Shown one piece after another: positions 33,462 through 40,362 of a DNA stretch of 58,363 nt (its first letter is position 1; every line of letters starts with the position of its first letter). A model generated the notes under the pieces. The model searched no databases. It was not told the DNA's origin and saw only the letters and a list, made by a program, of their open reading frames with translations. The position numbers and the translations under genes were made by a program. Source of the stretch: Selenomonadales bacterium (GTDB lineage Bacteria > Bacillota > UBA994); the NCBI GenBank assembly GCA_018335585.1, contig JAGXRZ010000044.1:1-58363 (forward strand). Reading direction: 5' to 3'.

Positions 33462-34361
33462 TCAGGCCGCCCGAAACCTCCAGGCCGCCGAGCCGCGCAG
33501 GTGGGCTGTCAGGTGCTCGCGGCAGTTAGCAAACTCGTCGCCGATGAAGCCGATGCGGTTGAGGTAAGTCCGCATGGCGAACTTCTGGTTGTCTGTTTGC
33601 GGCTTCTTTGCCGATGCGCATTTTTGCGTCAAGGCTTGGTGGTTGAGCGCCAGGGCGAGAACTATGTAGCTTCTGACCTTGCCCGCGTGGAGTTCGCTGT
33701 TGAAGCCCCTCAGTTCTACCGTGCGGTTGCCAGTGAAGAAGCTGTGCAGGTTGAGAAAATGGTAGCGGCTCTGGTGGTAGTGCTGGCCGCGGCTCTCGCT
33801 GTAGCCCTCGTACCAGATTTCCTCAAGCATCTCCATGGTCTTGGGCTTTCTGAGGTTCATCTTCTCAACTAGCAGGCTGTCCATCTTCTTGCAGTAGTTC
33901 ATGCGCTGAGGCGCAATCTGGAGCGCGTCATAGAAAAGGTCATTCTTGCTGGCGATGATGTTCACGAAGTTGCGGATGCTTCTGGGCGTGTGGCTGGCTC
34001 CATCCAGATGGATGTGTATGCCGCAGGTGGTGTTAGCAAAGGCCCCGGCCTGGCGAAGCTTGCGCACTAGCTCCTGCAGAGTGTCAATGTCCTCCCGGTA
34101 GGTGAGGATGGGACTAACCAGCTCCACACTGTAGTCGCGGGAGGCGGAAACCTTCCGCTTGCCCTGCCTCGTCTGGCAGGCAATGCTGCCGTCACTCATG
34201 AACTTCCAGACCCTACCGTCCGGTGCAGTGACCCTCTTGGTGTCGTAGTAGTCGCCTGCGCCGGTTACCGTGCCACCCAAGTGTTCCGCGGCGATCCTGG
34301 CTGCCTCGCTTCTGGTGATGCCTGTGAACTCGATCTCGATCCCAAACTTGCTCTTAAACAT
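33462..34361 (-). CDS. amidoligase family protein (carboxylate-amine ligase fold)
   Basis: A 299-residue protein of the glutamine-synthetase-like amidoligase family. The opening FGIEIEFTGITR, the SRDYSVELVSPILTYREDI segment, the GIHIHLDGASHT metal-binding line and FFTGNRTVELRGFNSEL follow the family order. It should form an amide bond using ATP. The last 40 residues (KFAMRTYLNRIGFIGDEF and following) are shared with the neighbouring 34704-35372 product. A promoter-like repeat lies upstream of the ATG. Confidence 0.88.
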   Translation of the reverse strand: MFKSKFGIEIEFTGITRSEAARIAAEHLGGTVTGAGDYYDTKRVTAPDGRVWKFMSDGSIACQTRQGKRKVSASRDYSVELVSPILTYREDIDTLQELVRKLRQAGAFANTTCGIHIHLDGASHTPRSIRNFVNIIASKNDLFYDALQIAPQRMNYCKKMDSLLVEKMNLRKPKTMEMLEEIWYEGYSESRGQHYHQSRYHFLNLHSFFTGNRTVELRGFNSELHAGKVRSYIVLALALNHQALTQKCASAKKPQTDNQKFAMRTYLNRIGFIGDEFANCREHLTAHLRGSAAWRFRAA

Positions 34362-34398
34362 CTGGTTCAGCCTCCTTCAGAGTGTTGGTGTACCTTTG

Positions 34399-34447
34399 GG
34401 TATGTACATATATCACTCTGAACGGCTGTAATAGCAAGCTATTTCTG
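34399..34447 (-). promoter_or_regulatory. repeated promoter-like element, copy 1
   Basis: On the minus strand TTGCTA, 18 bases, then ATATAT within a GATATATGTACATACC block. The same sequence with few changes lies at 35399-35446 before the next upstream gene. It probably starts transcription of the amidoligase gene 40 bases on. Confidence 0.65.
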
Positions 34448-34486
34448 TAAAGAAAACACACTAATACGGGGGCCTTGGAGACATGC

Positions 34487-34711
34487 CTATAGCCTCTTAA
34501 CGACGTCCTCACCGTAGACGATGCCGAGGGTGGAGCCGCTGTCCCAGCTGCAGAAAATGGTTCCGGTGTCGTCGATGAAGTCCACGGTCCCCTGGTCACG
34601 GGGCTTCAGCGTGGAGTACGGGTCGTTCATTCTGACCAGTTCCACGCGAGTTCCGCGGGGATATGTCTTACGCAGTTGTAGCACAGTCTCCTTGGCGGGG
34701 AAGCTATTCAC
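34487..34711 (-). CDS. DUF4314 family phage protein
   Basis: A 74-residue protein with YPRGTRVELVRMNDPYS and GTVDFIDDTGTIFCSWD, the DUF4314 pattern, a small SH3-like beta barrel common in clostridial phages. It overlaps the gene upstream by 8 bases. Role unknown. Confidence 0.85.
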   Translation of the reverse strand: MNSFPAKETVLQLRKTYPRGTRVELVRMNDPYSTLKPRDQGTVDFIDDTGTIFCSWDSGSTLGIVYGEDVVKRL

Positions 34712-35372
34712 CCGGTGTCACCTCGGCTTTGGGCGCCCCACTTTTGAAGGCACTGTTGCCAGAAAGGTTCTTCAGCAGGACTCTACGCGCAACCTTGTAC
34801 TCGTCACCCACGAAGCCCAATCTGATGAGGAACACCCGGAAAGCAAACTTCTCATTGTCTACTTCCTTCTCCTTGGCCGTGACCCGCTTTTGCTCCTTGG
34901 CCGCTGCGCAGAGTGCACCGATGAAGCGAGAGTACGCTAAGACTTCATCGCTCTCCGCCGGGAGCTTGACCCAGGGGAATACCAGGGTGTTTTCGGTCCG
35001 TTCGATGACTAGTGAATCGGCATTAAGGGCCTTCTTGATGAGGTTGGCCTTGCTGGCGATAAGTTTTTTAAGGTTGGAGATGCTTTCCTCGGTGAATCCG
35101 TCCAGCGGCATCTCGATGGCCAGCCGGTTCTGAGCGTCAGACTCCTCAAAGTCAAAGCCTCTTTCCGAAAGTCCAGTCATGACCTTCTGGGCGAGATCAC
35201 TGTCCAGTTCGATCGGGTAGCTGAGGGTGCCTTCTTTGTCGATAGAAAACCGCCCGACCTCGTAGGCGAATGTGGGTGCACCTTTGTAGCTAATGGGTTC
35301 ACCCACCAGATCGCTAATGGCAGACACCATCTCTTTTCGCCTTGCACCTGTTACGTTGTATCTTAGTTCCAT
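34704..35372 (-). CDS. phage protein sharing a C-terminal module with the amidoligase
   Basis: A 222-residue protein. Residues 1-150 have no recognised fold; the frame starts MELRYNVTGARRKEMVSAI. The end (KFAFRVFLIRLGFVGDEY and following to LLKNLSGNSAF) parallels the C-terminus of the amidoligase at 33462. Homologues occur widely in Firmicutes phages and are sometimes labelled virulence-related; that label has no basis visible here. AAAGGAGGCTCACGAGT precedes the ATG at 35372. Confidence 0.75.
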   Translation of the reverse strand: MELRYNVTGARRKEMVSAISDLVGEPISYKGAPTFAYEVGRFSIDKEGTLSYPIELDSDLAQKVMTGLSERGFDFEESDAQNRLAIEMPLDGFTEESISNLKKLIASKANLIKKALNADSLVIERTENTLVFPWVKLPAESDEVLAYSRFIGALCAAAKEQKRVTAKEKEVDNEKFAFRVFLIRLGFVGDEYKVARRVLLKNLSGNSAFKSGAPKAEVTPGE

Positions 35373-35398
35373 ACTCGTGAGCCTCCTTTGCTTCTTTG

Positions 35399-35446
35399 GT
35401 GAGTACATATATCCCTCTGAAGCTGTGGAAAAGCAAGTTCTATCTG
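35399..35446 (-). promoter_or_regulatory. repeated promoter-like element, copy 2
   Basis: TTGCTT, 18 bases, then ATATAT, within GGGATATATGTACTCACC on the minus strand, matching copy 1 at 34399-34447. It stands 27 bases before the start of the 34704-35372 gene. Confidence 0.65.
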
Positions 35447-35458
35447 ACGACAGAGGCT

Positions 35459-36700
35459 TTACTGAAGGTGCTCGGGCACCTTCACTTCGTTGAAGTGTAC
35501 CTTTTCCCCGCCCCGAATGAGATAGACATCCTTGGCTGATACCTGCTCAATATACCTTTTTACAATGACATCGCAGTACTTTTCATCGAGCTCTACGGTA
35601 AAGCACATTCTGTCCGTCTGCTCACTGGCAATAAGCGTAGAGCCGCTTCCACCGAAGGGATCGAGAACTATGCAGCCAGTCATAGAACTATTTACGATGG
35701 GATAGGCGATGAGCGGTACCGGTTTCATGGTAGGATGCTCGCCATTCTTCTTGGACTTCTCAAACTCCCATATCGTGGTCTGCTTCCGGTCGGAGTACCA
35801 GGCGTGCTTGCCGGTCTTCTTCCAACCAAAAAGAATCGGCTCGTGCTGCCACTGGTAGGGAGAGCGCCCAAGGACCAGCGACTGCTTCTTCCAGATGCAA
35901 GTCCCGGAAAGATAGAATCCCGCGTCAGAAAAGGCCCTGCGGAAGTTCAGACCTTCTGTGTCAGCATGGAACACGTAGATGCTTGCATCCTTGGCCATCG
36001 CTTTTTCGGTGTGGGTAAAGGCCGCAAGCAGGAACTGATAGAACTTGTCGCCCGCCATATTGTCGTTCTTGATTTTCCCGGCGCGACCTTCGTAGTTGAC
36101 ATTGTAGGGTGGGTCCGTCACCGTCAGGTTGGCCTGCTTCCCATCCATGAGGAGCTCAAAGGTTTCAGCCTTAGTGCTATCGCCGCAGACCAGGCGGTGC
36201 TTGCCCAGCAGCCACAAATCTCCCAACTGGGTGATGGCGGGCTTTTGAAGCTCGGCATCCACGTCAAAGTCATCGTCTTTGACATCATCCATTCCACCCA
36301 GCAGCTTATTGAGCTCGGCATCGTCAAAGCCAAGGAGCGAAATGTCAAAGTCCGCGCCTTGCAGGTCCGCAAGTTCCACAGACAGCATTTCCGCATCCCA
36401 GCCAGCATTCAGCGCAAGCCGGTTATCTGCGATGATGTAGGCGCGCTTCTGAGCCTCAGATAGATGCTCGGCAAATACACAGGGCACCTCGGCTATGCCT
36501 TCTTCCTTGGCGGCCAGGATGCGGCCGTGGCCAGCAATCACGTTGAGATCTTTGTCGACGATGACCGGGTTTACGAAGCCAAACTCCCGTAAGGAAGCCC
36601 GCAGCTGCAGGATCTGCTCCTTACTATGGGTGCGGGCGTTTCTGGCATACGGCACTAGCCGGTCGATATTCACTTTCTCAAAGCGCTCGGTTGTCTTCAT
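35459..36700 (-). CDS. ParB-domain DNA methyltransferase (N4/N6, beta class)
   Basis: A 413-residue protein. An N-terminal ParB/Srx-like domain (VNIDRLVPYARNARTHS; DKDLNVIAGHGRILAA) precedes a DNA methyltransferase domain with TDPPYNVNYEG (motif IV) and, further on, LDPFGGSGSTLIA (motif I). The order IV before I marks the beta class that methylates adenine N6 or cytosine N4. Phages use such orphan enzymes to protect DNA or control packaging. No partner nuclease is adjacent. The start at 36700 overlaps the small gene upstream. Confidence 0.93.
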   Translation of the reverse strand: MKTTERFEKVNIDRLVPYARNARTHSKEQILQLRASLREFGFVNPVIVDKDLNVIAGHGRILAAKEEGIAEVPCVFAEHLSEAQKRAYIIADNRLALNAGWDAEMLSVELADLQGADFDISLLGFDDAELNKLLGGMDDVKDDDFDVDAELQKPAITQLGDLWLLGKHRLVCGDSTKAETFELLMDGKQANLTVTDPPYNVNYEGRAGKIKNDNMAGDKFYQFLLAAFTHTEKAMAKDASIYVFHADTEGLNFRRAFSDAGFYLSGTCIWKKQSLVLGRSPYQWQHEPILFGWKKTGKHAWYSDRKQTTIWEFEKSKKNGEHPTMKPVPLIAYPIVNSSMTGCIVLDPFGGSGSTLIASEQTDRMCFTVELDEKYCDVIVKRYIEQVSAKDVYLIRGGEKVHFNEVKVPEHLQ

Positions 36701-36881
36701 GCCGTAAAACCATCCTTTCAAGTCCCCTTTGTGCACCAGACAAGTCGCCTGACAGGGCTTGGCCACGTAATGTCTTGATCTGCTGCCTGTTCAGTCCCGA
36801 TTGCTTTAGGCTTCGCATGAAATGTGCAAGCCCCGGCTGATGCTTTGATTGCGGCTCTTTCATCACCGAAAACGGTCTCAT
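36678..36881 (-). CDS. small conserved phage protein
   Basis: A 67-residue basic helical protein. SGLNRQQIKTLRGQALSGD is reminiscent of small proteins encoded next to the small terminase in clostridial phages. The ATG overlaps the terminase stop (TAATG), with GGGGAGGAG upstream, and its end overlaps the methylase start by 23 bases. Function unknown. Confidence 0.7.
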   Translation of the reverse strand: MRPFSVMKEPQSKHQPGLAHFMRSLKQSGLNRQQIKTLRGQALSGDLSGAQRGLERMVLRHEDNRAL

Positions 36882-37456
36882 TATTTTCTCCTCCCCGATA
36901 ATAGGGCCTCCATAATGTCGTCCTGCGGGTTGCTCACAAAGGCTGTGGTGCAGTTCTGCTTCACGATGTCGAAAATCTCATACCAGAGCAGGTTAGCCTG
37001 TTTCTGAAATGACTGGCTCATCTGAACGAAGGGGCTGGCGATCGCCCCACCGGTTGTCGGGTGTTTGCCTAGAAGGCCGTACAGACTAATGGCCTCTTCG
37101 CATTGAATGTAGCGGGTGAAAGCTTGCGCATAGGCCTCGATAAGCCTCGGGTTTACAAACTTTTCGCACCCACGTTCTTTGAGCCATTTCCACGTTTCAA
37201 TAAAGAGAGCATCAGCACCCAGCGACTTGCCGTCCTTTTGCCTAGAGCGAAGAAAGTCGCTGGGAGTTGGCATGTCCTCTCCATGTAGATCTGCTGCTCC
37301 CTCAAGGTCCTCAGCTTCAAGCAGGGATTCAGGTTTGAGGTCCGGGACCTCCAATATCTTTGCTGCCTTGCCTTTTGTGATTTTGTCCGCCAAAGCATGG
37401 GGCTTATCTCCGGCGCGAATGCGCCTGCCCCCTCTGTTAGTGCCGTCCTTTGCCAC
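36881..37456 (-). CDS. terS: terminase small subunit, P27-like
   Basis: A 191-residue DNA-recognition subunit, starting at GTG with AAGGAGGTGG upstream. The N-terminal part is basic; the body holds WKWLKERGCEKFVNPRLIEA and FVQMSQSFQKQANLLWYEIF, the helical lines of the P27-type small terminase family. It should bind the packaging site and load the large subunit. The frame continues upstream to 37549, but that part is arginine-rich noise. Confidence 0.85.
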   Translation of the reverse strand: MAKDGTNRGGRRIRAGDKPHALADKITKGKAAKILEVPDLKPESLLEAEDLEGAADLHGEDMPTPSDFLRSRQKDGKSLGADALFIETWKWLKERGCEKFVNPRLIEAYAQAFTRYIQCEEAISLYGLLGKHPTTGGAIASPFVQMSQSFQKQANLLWYEIFDIVKQNCTTAFVSNPQDDIMEALLSGRRK

Positions 37457-37561
37457 GCGCCGCCACCTCCTTTTGCAGCGGAGGGGGTTAATCCCCCGTT
37501 TGAACCGTGATTTTTGCGCGCGTGCCCCTGCGCCCGTTCCCCGCCTCAAAGGCTACAGAGA

Positions 37562-37942
37562 TTAAGACCGCCCCTGGGGGCAGTCCCTTCGCCTCCAGCG
37601 GCTACCGTCTCGAGCAGTAATCTCAGAATGGCATGGTGTGCATAGGGACATCAGGTTTGTGAATTCATTGGTGCCGTCTTGCGATAACGGCTTTATGTGG
37701 TGTACCTCATCGGCTAGCACGCTCTTACCACGCGCCAGGCATTGCTCACACAATGGATGGGAAGCGATGTAACGGTCGCGGATGCGCTTCCACGTCCTGC
37801 CGTAGCGTTTCTTCACTGCCGGGTCGCGCTGGTAGCGTTCATAGCGCCTGGCTTCCTGTTTCGCATGCGCTACACAGAACCGGGAGTCAGTCAGCTCCGG
37901 GCAGCCGGGATGTGAACAAGGCCGCTTTGGTTTGTATGGCAT
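37562..37942 (-). CDS. HNH endonuclease
   Basis: A 126-residue nuclease. C-terminal HNH motif: CEQCLARG, then DEVHHIKPLSQDGTNEF, and NLMSLCTPCHSEI, with zinc-binding CxxC pairs on both sides. An additional zinc knuckle sits at the N-terminus. HNH proteins next to the terminase genes are required for cos-type packaging in HK97-like phages, so this phage probably packages by cohesive ends. GAGGTGAGCAG precedes the ATG. It is the first gene of the late block. Confidence 0.92.
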   Translation of the reverse strand: MPYKPKRPCSHPGCPELTDSRFCVAHAKQEARRYERYQRDPAVKKRYGRTWKRIRDRYIASHPLCEQCLARGKSVLADEVHHIKPLSQDGTNEFTNLMSLCTPCHSEITARDGSRWRRRDCPQGRS

Positions 37943-37964
37943 CTGCTCACCTCGTTTTTTGGCA

Positions 37965-37997
37965 TAAGAAAAGCCCCCGCGGTTTTCCGCGAAGGCT
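37965..37997 (-). terminator. terminator at the early/late boundary
   Basis: On the minus strand AGCCTTCGCGG-AAAA-CCGCGGGGGCT (11 bp with two G-T pairs) is followed by TTTTCTTATG. It separates the early block (ending with the ArpU-like gene) from the HNH gene. Confidence 0.85.
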
Positions 37998-38046
37998 CTG
38001 CCCAGTAATCCACAATACTATTGTAAGCTGCTATTCTGCAAAAATC

Positions 38047-38064
38047 GTCCACTGTTTGTCCACT
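38047..38064 (-). repeat. tandem heptamers AGTGGAC, one helical turn apart
   Basis: AGTGGAC occurs twice, 11 bases apart start to start, directly after the stop of the ArpU-like gene and upstream of the late terminator and late block. It is a good candidate binding site for a late activator. A poor TTGCAG / TATTGT pair (18-base spacing) lies further downstream. Confidence 0.5.
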
Positions 38065-38520
38065 CTAAAGACCGTAGAGAAGAAGCGTCAATTGGCGCAA
38101 GGCCTCTTCCTTTCTCTTGTACACCCAGGAACGCTCGATATGGAGCTTCTCGCTGATGTTCAGAACAGCCTCTGTCTTAGTAATGTCTCTGACGAAGAAT
38201 TCATGCAGGATAAAACGCGAGGCATCATCAAGCATCTCCCAAGCTGGTTTGAACCATTCCATGTACTCCAGCGCCTGCCGGTAACGTTCCTTAAGAACAT
38301 CAATCTCATCAATACAGGCAGCCAGTCGATCTTCTGCGGCTTTGGGATTATACGCCTTGGGCATCAGTGTTGGCAGAGACCTCCTTGGCGACTCTGCCTT
38401 TGCATAGATGGCAGCTATGCTCTCATCGGTGTTCTCAATAATGAATTCCATGTTGCTGTAATCCTTAAGGGCATTAACAGCCGCTGTTTTCTTGTCTAAG
38501 TAATGCCAAACGATGTTCAC
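38065..38520 (-). CDS. ArpU/sigma-like late transcription regulator
   Basis: A 151-residue protein. The N-terminal half is coiled coil (ACIDEIDVLKERYRQALEYM). The C-terminal half is a sigma region 4-like HTH (DITKTEAVLNISEKLHIERSWV, shown here only in outline). Such proteins at the end of the early operon activate late genes in Firmicutes phages. It lies directly before the terminator, the heptamer repeats and the late block. The start overlaps the helicase stop by four bases. Confidence 0.8.
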   Translation of the reverse strand: MNIVWHYLDKKTAAVNALKDYSNMEFIIENTDESIAAIYAKAESPRRSLPTLMPKAYNPKAAEDRLAACIDEIDVLKERYRQALEYMEWFKPAWEMLDDASRFILHEFFVRDITKTEAVLNISEKLHIERSWVYKRKEEALRQLTLLLYGL

Positions 38521-39875
38521 TGTGCCAAACCTCCTTTAACAGCCGCCTTGACCGCATCGATAAGCGCGGCTTGGGTATTGTTCTTATCCTTTAGAGCTTT
38601 CATGACCTGTTCGTCAATGGTATCCCTGGCTATGATATGGTGAATCACAACCGTGTCCTTTTGCCCTTGCCGCCAGAGACGAGCGTTGGTTTGCTGGTAA
38701 AGCTCCAGACTCCAGGTAAGGCCAAACCATACCAGCGTAGAACCCCCCGCCTGTAGATTTAGTCCGTGACCAGCAGAAGCCGGGTGAATGACTCCCAGCT
38801 GGATTTCTCCTTTGTTCCATCGCCTGATGCTCTCTGCTGAATCCAATTTTTCAGCCGCAAAACGCTCCAATATCCGCTCCAGATCGTGCCTGAACCAATA
38901 GGCAACCAGCACCGACTTGCCGTTAGCAGCTTCGATAATATCCTCCAAAGCATCTAGCTTGCGGTCATGAAGCTTAACCACGCCACCGTCACCATCGTAG
39001 ACTGCTCCGTTAGCCATCTGAAGCAGCTTGCCGGAGAGGGCTGCAGCATTTGCGGCGTCAATTTCCCTGTGCTTGAAGGACAGCACCATCTCAGCCTTCA
39101 TGGTCTGGTAGTGTTGCGCTTCAGGCTCGGACATCCGGACGGGAACTTCATTCATCACGAGCTCGGGCAGTTTCAGGTAGTCGCTGCCCTTCATGCTGAT
39201 GGTGATGTCTGAAATGAGGCGGTAGATGGCTTCCTCTGCCCCGGGTTTCGGTTTATAGCTAAAGATGACCTGGCCATTGCGCTTATCCGGCGTGAAGAAG
39301 GCTTCACGGTAATTGCCAATAAAGCGCCCCAGGCGCCGCCCCATGTCAAGGAGGCGAAACTCCGCCCATAAGTCGATTAGCCCATTGCTGGACGGTGTGC
39401 CCGTCAGACCCACTATCCGCTTAACCAGGGGCCTCACTTTGATCAGGCTTCTGAACCGCTTGGCTTGATGAGACTTGAAGGAGGACAGCTCATCGACTAC
39501 TACCATATCGTAGTCAAAGGGGAGCCCGCTCTTGGTGACCAACCACTCCACGTTCTCCCGATTGATAAGGTAGACCTGTACTCTTTGCAACAGAGCCGCT
39601 TTCCGCTGGGACTCATTGCCGATTGCAACTGTATAGGTCAGGTCGCGCAGATGATCCCACTTCTCAATCTCCGCGGGCCAGGTATCCCGTGCCACTCTGA
39701 GAGGGGCGATGACCAGCACCTTGCGAATCAGAAAGCTGTCCAGGGTGAGGTCAAAGATGGCGGTCAGGGTGATCACCGACTTACCAAGACCCATATCCAG
39801 CAGGATCGCCGCAATGGGATGCTGGAGGATATACTCCGTGGCATATACCTGGTATTCATGTGGTTCGTATTTCAT
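38517..39875 (-). CDS. SNF2-type DEAD/DEAH box helicase
   Basis: A 452-residue ATPase. ILLDMGLGKSVITL is the Walker A line; VVVDELSSFKSHQ the DExx line; VGLTGTPSSNGLIDLWAEF motif III; the second lobe ends with FGLTWSLELYQQTNARLWRQ, motif VI. It belongs to the compact phage SNF2-like helicases paired with VRR-NUC nucleases. GGAGGGATACTCG precedes the ATG at 39875. It overlaps the VRR-NUC gene by 20 bases. Acts in replication or DNA repair. Confidence 0.92.
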   Translation of the reverse strand: MKYEPHEYQVYATEYILQHPIAAILLDMGLGKSVITLTAIFDLTLDSFLIRKVLVIAPLRVARDTWPAEIEKWDHLRDLTYTVAIGNESQRKAALLQRVQVYLINRENVEWLVTKSGLPFDYDMVVVDELSSFKSHQAKRFRSLIKVRPLVKRIVGLTGTPSSNGLIDLWAEFRLLDMGRRLGRFIGNYREAFFTPDKRNGQVIFSYKPKPGAEEAIYRLISDITISMKGSDYLKLPELVMNEVPVRMSEPEAQHYQTMKAEMVLSFKHREIDAANAAALSGKLLQMANGAVYDGDGGVVKLHDRKLDALEDIIEAANGKSVLVAYWFRHDLERILERFAAEKLDSAESIRRWNKGEIQLGVIHPASAGHGLNLQAGGSTLVWFGLTWSLELYQQTNARLWRQGQKDTVVIHHIIARDTIDEQVMKALKDKNNTQAALIDAVKAAVKGGLAQ

Positions 39876-40137
39876 CGAGTATCCCTCCAATCTGTGTTTC
39901 ACTGTCTAACACATACACCAGAAATCCTAGCCGCCTGAGCATCCCATGCCTTATAGCCTGCAGGGGTCTGGGTTTCCTACCATGCGCCTTCACTTCCACA
40001 AAAGCCATCCTACTGCCAGGTAGAAGCACGAGACGGTCCGGCATGCCATCGTAACCAGGCGAGACAAACTTCACGGCAATTCCACCAGCTGCTTTGACTG
40101 CTCGGACAAGTTTCTGTTCTATCAGTTTCTCACGCAT
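39856..40137 (-). CDS. VRR-NUC domain nuclease
   Basis: A 93-residue PD-(D/E)XK-type nuclease of the small phage VRR-NUC family. GIAVKFVSPGYDGMPDRLVL gives the catalytic D and FVEVKAHGRKPRPLQ the E-x-K. Typically paired with the SNF2-like helicase downstream, as here. Its ATG overlaps the stop of the small ORF upstream. Confidence 0.93.
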   Translation of the reverse strand: MREKLIEQKLVRAVKAAGGIAVKFVSPGYDGMPDRLVLLPGSRMAFVEVKAHGRKPRPLQAIRHGMLRRLGFLVYVLDSETQIGGILDEIRTT

Positions 40138-40357
40138 AAGAACCTCGTGTGCCGATACATGTGCCCAAGCACTTCAAACTCTTACGCGCGAGTACACGCT
40201 CATTCGTGCCCATTACTCCTTTATTACCTATAACTACATCATTTAGAGAGTGAATTATTGGCACAATGGGAACAGGCAAGGCAAGGAGCGTGGTATATAA
40301 GGGGCTTGCGACTGTGCCGACAGGCTGCTGTATTGGCACGACTGGAACAATGGGCAT
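40130..40357 (-). CDS. small Val/Pro-rich ORF, doubtful
   Basis: A 75-residue frame beginning MPIVPVVPIQQPVGTVA, with a strong GAGGAGG ribosome site ten bases before the ATG and an overlap with the VRR-NUC start. The repetitive Pro-Val composition comes from a cluster of GTGCC/GGCAC motifs in the DNA, so the frame may be translated only to couple neighbours, or the stretch may be chiefly a DNA-level element. Confidence 0.4.
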   Translation of the reverse strand: MPIVPVVPIQQPVGTVASPLYTTLLALPVPIVPIIHSLNDVVIGNKGVMGTNERVLARKSLKCLGTCIGTRGSYA

Positions 40358-40362
40358 GTGCC
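40149..40362. repeat. cluster of seven GTGCC/GGCAC motifs
   Basis: GTGCC occurs at 40149, 40161, 40206, 40314 and 40358 and its complement GGCAC at 40260 and 40335, seven in 214 bases. Two are set in a longer shared block (TATTGGCACRAYKGGAACA at 40256 and 40331). The stretch is AT-richer than its neighbours in the middle. Placement between the primase and nuclease genes fits a replication origin or a regulator-binding array. Confidence 0.6.

Noticed and set aside
35735-36463. Plus-strand frame of 242 codons opposite the ParB-methylase
   Set aside because: Shadow of a conserved gene; no start signal.
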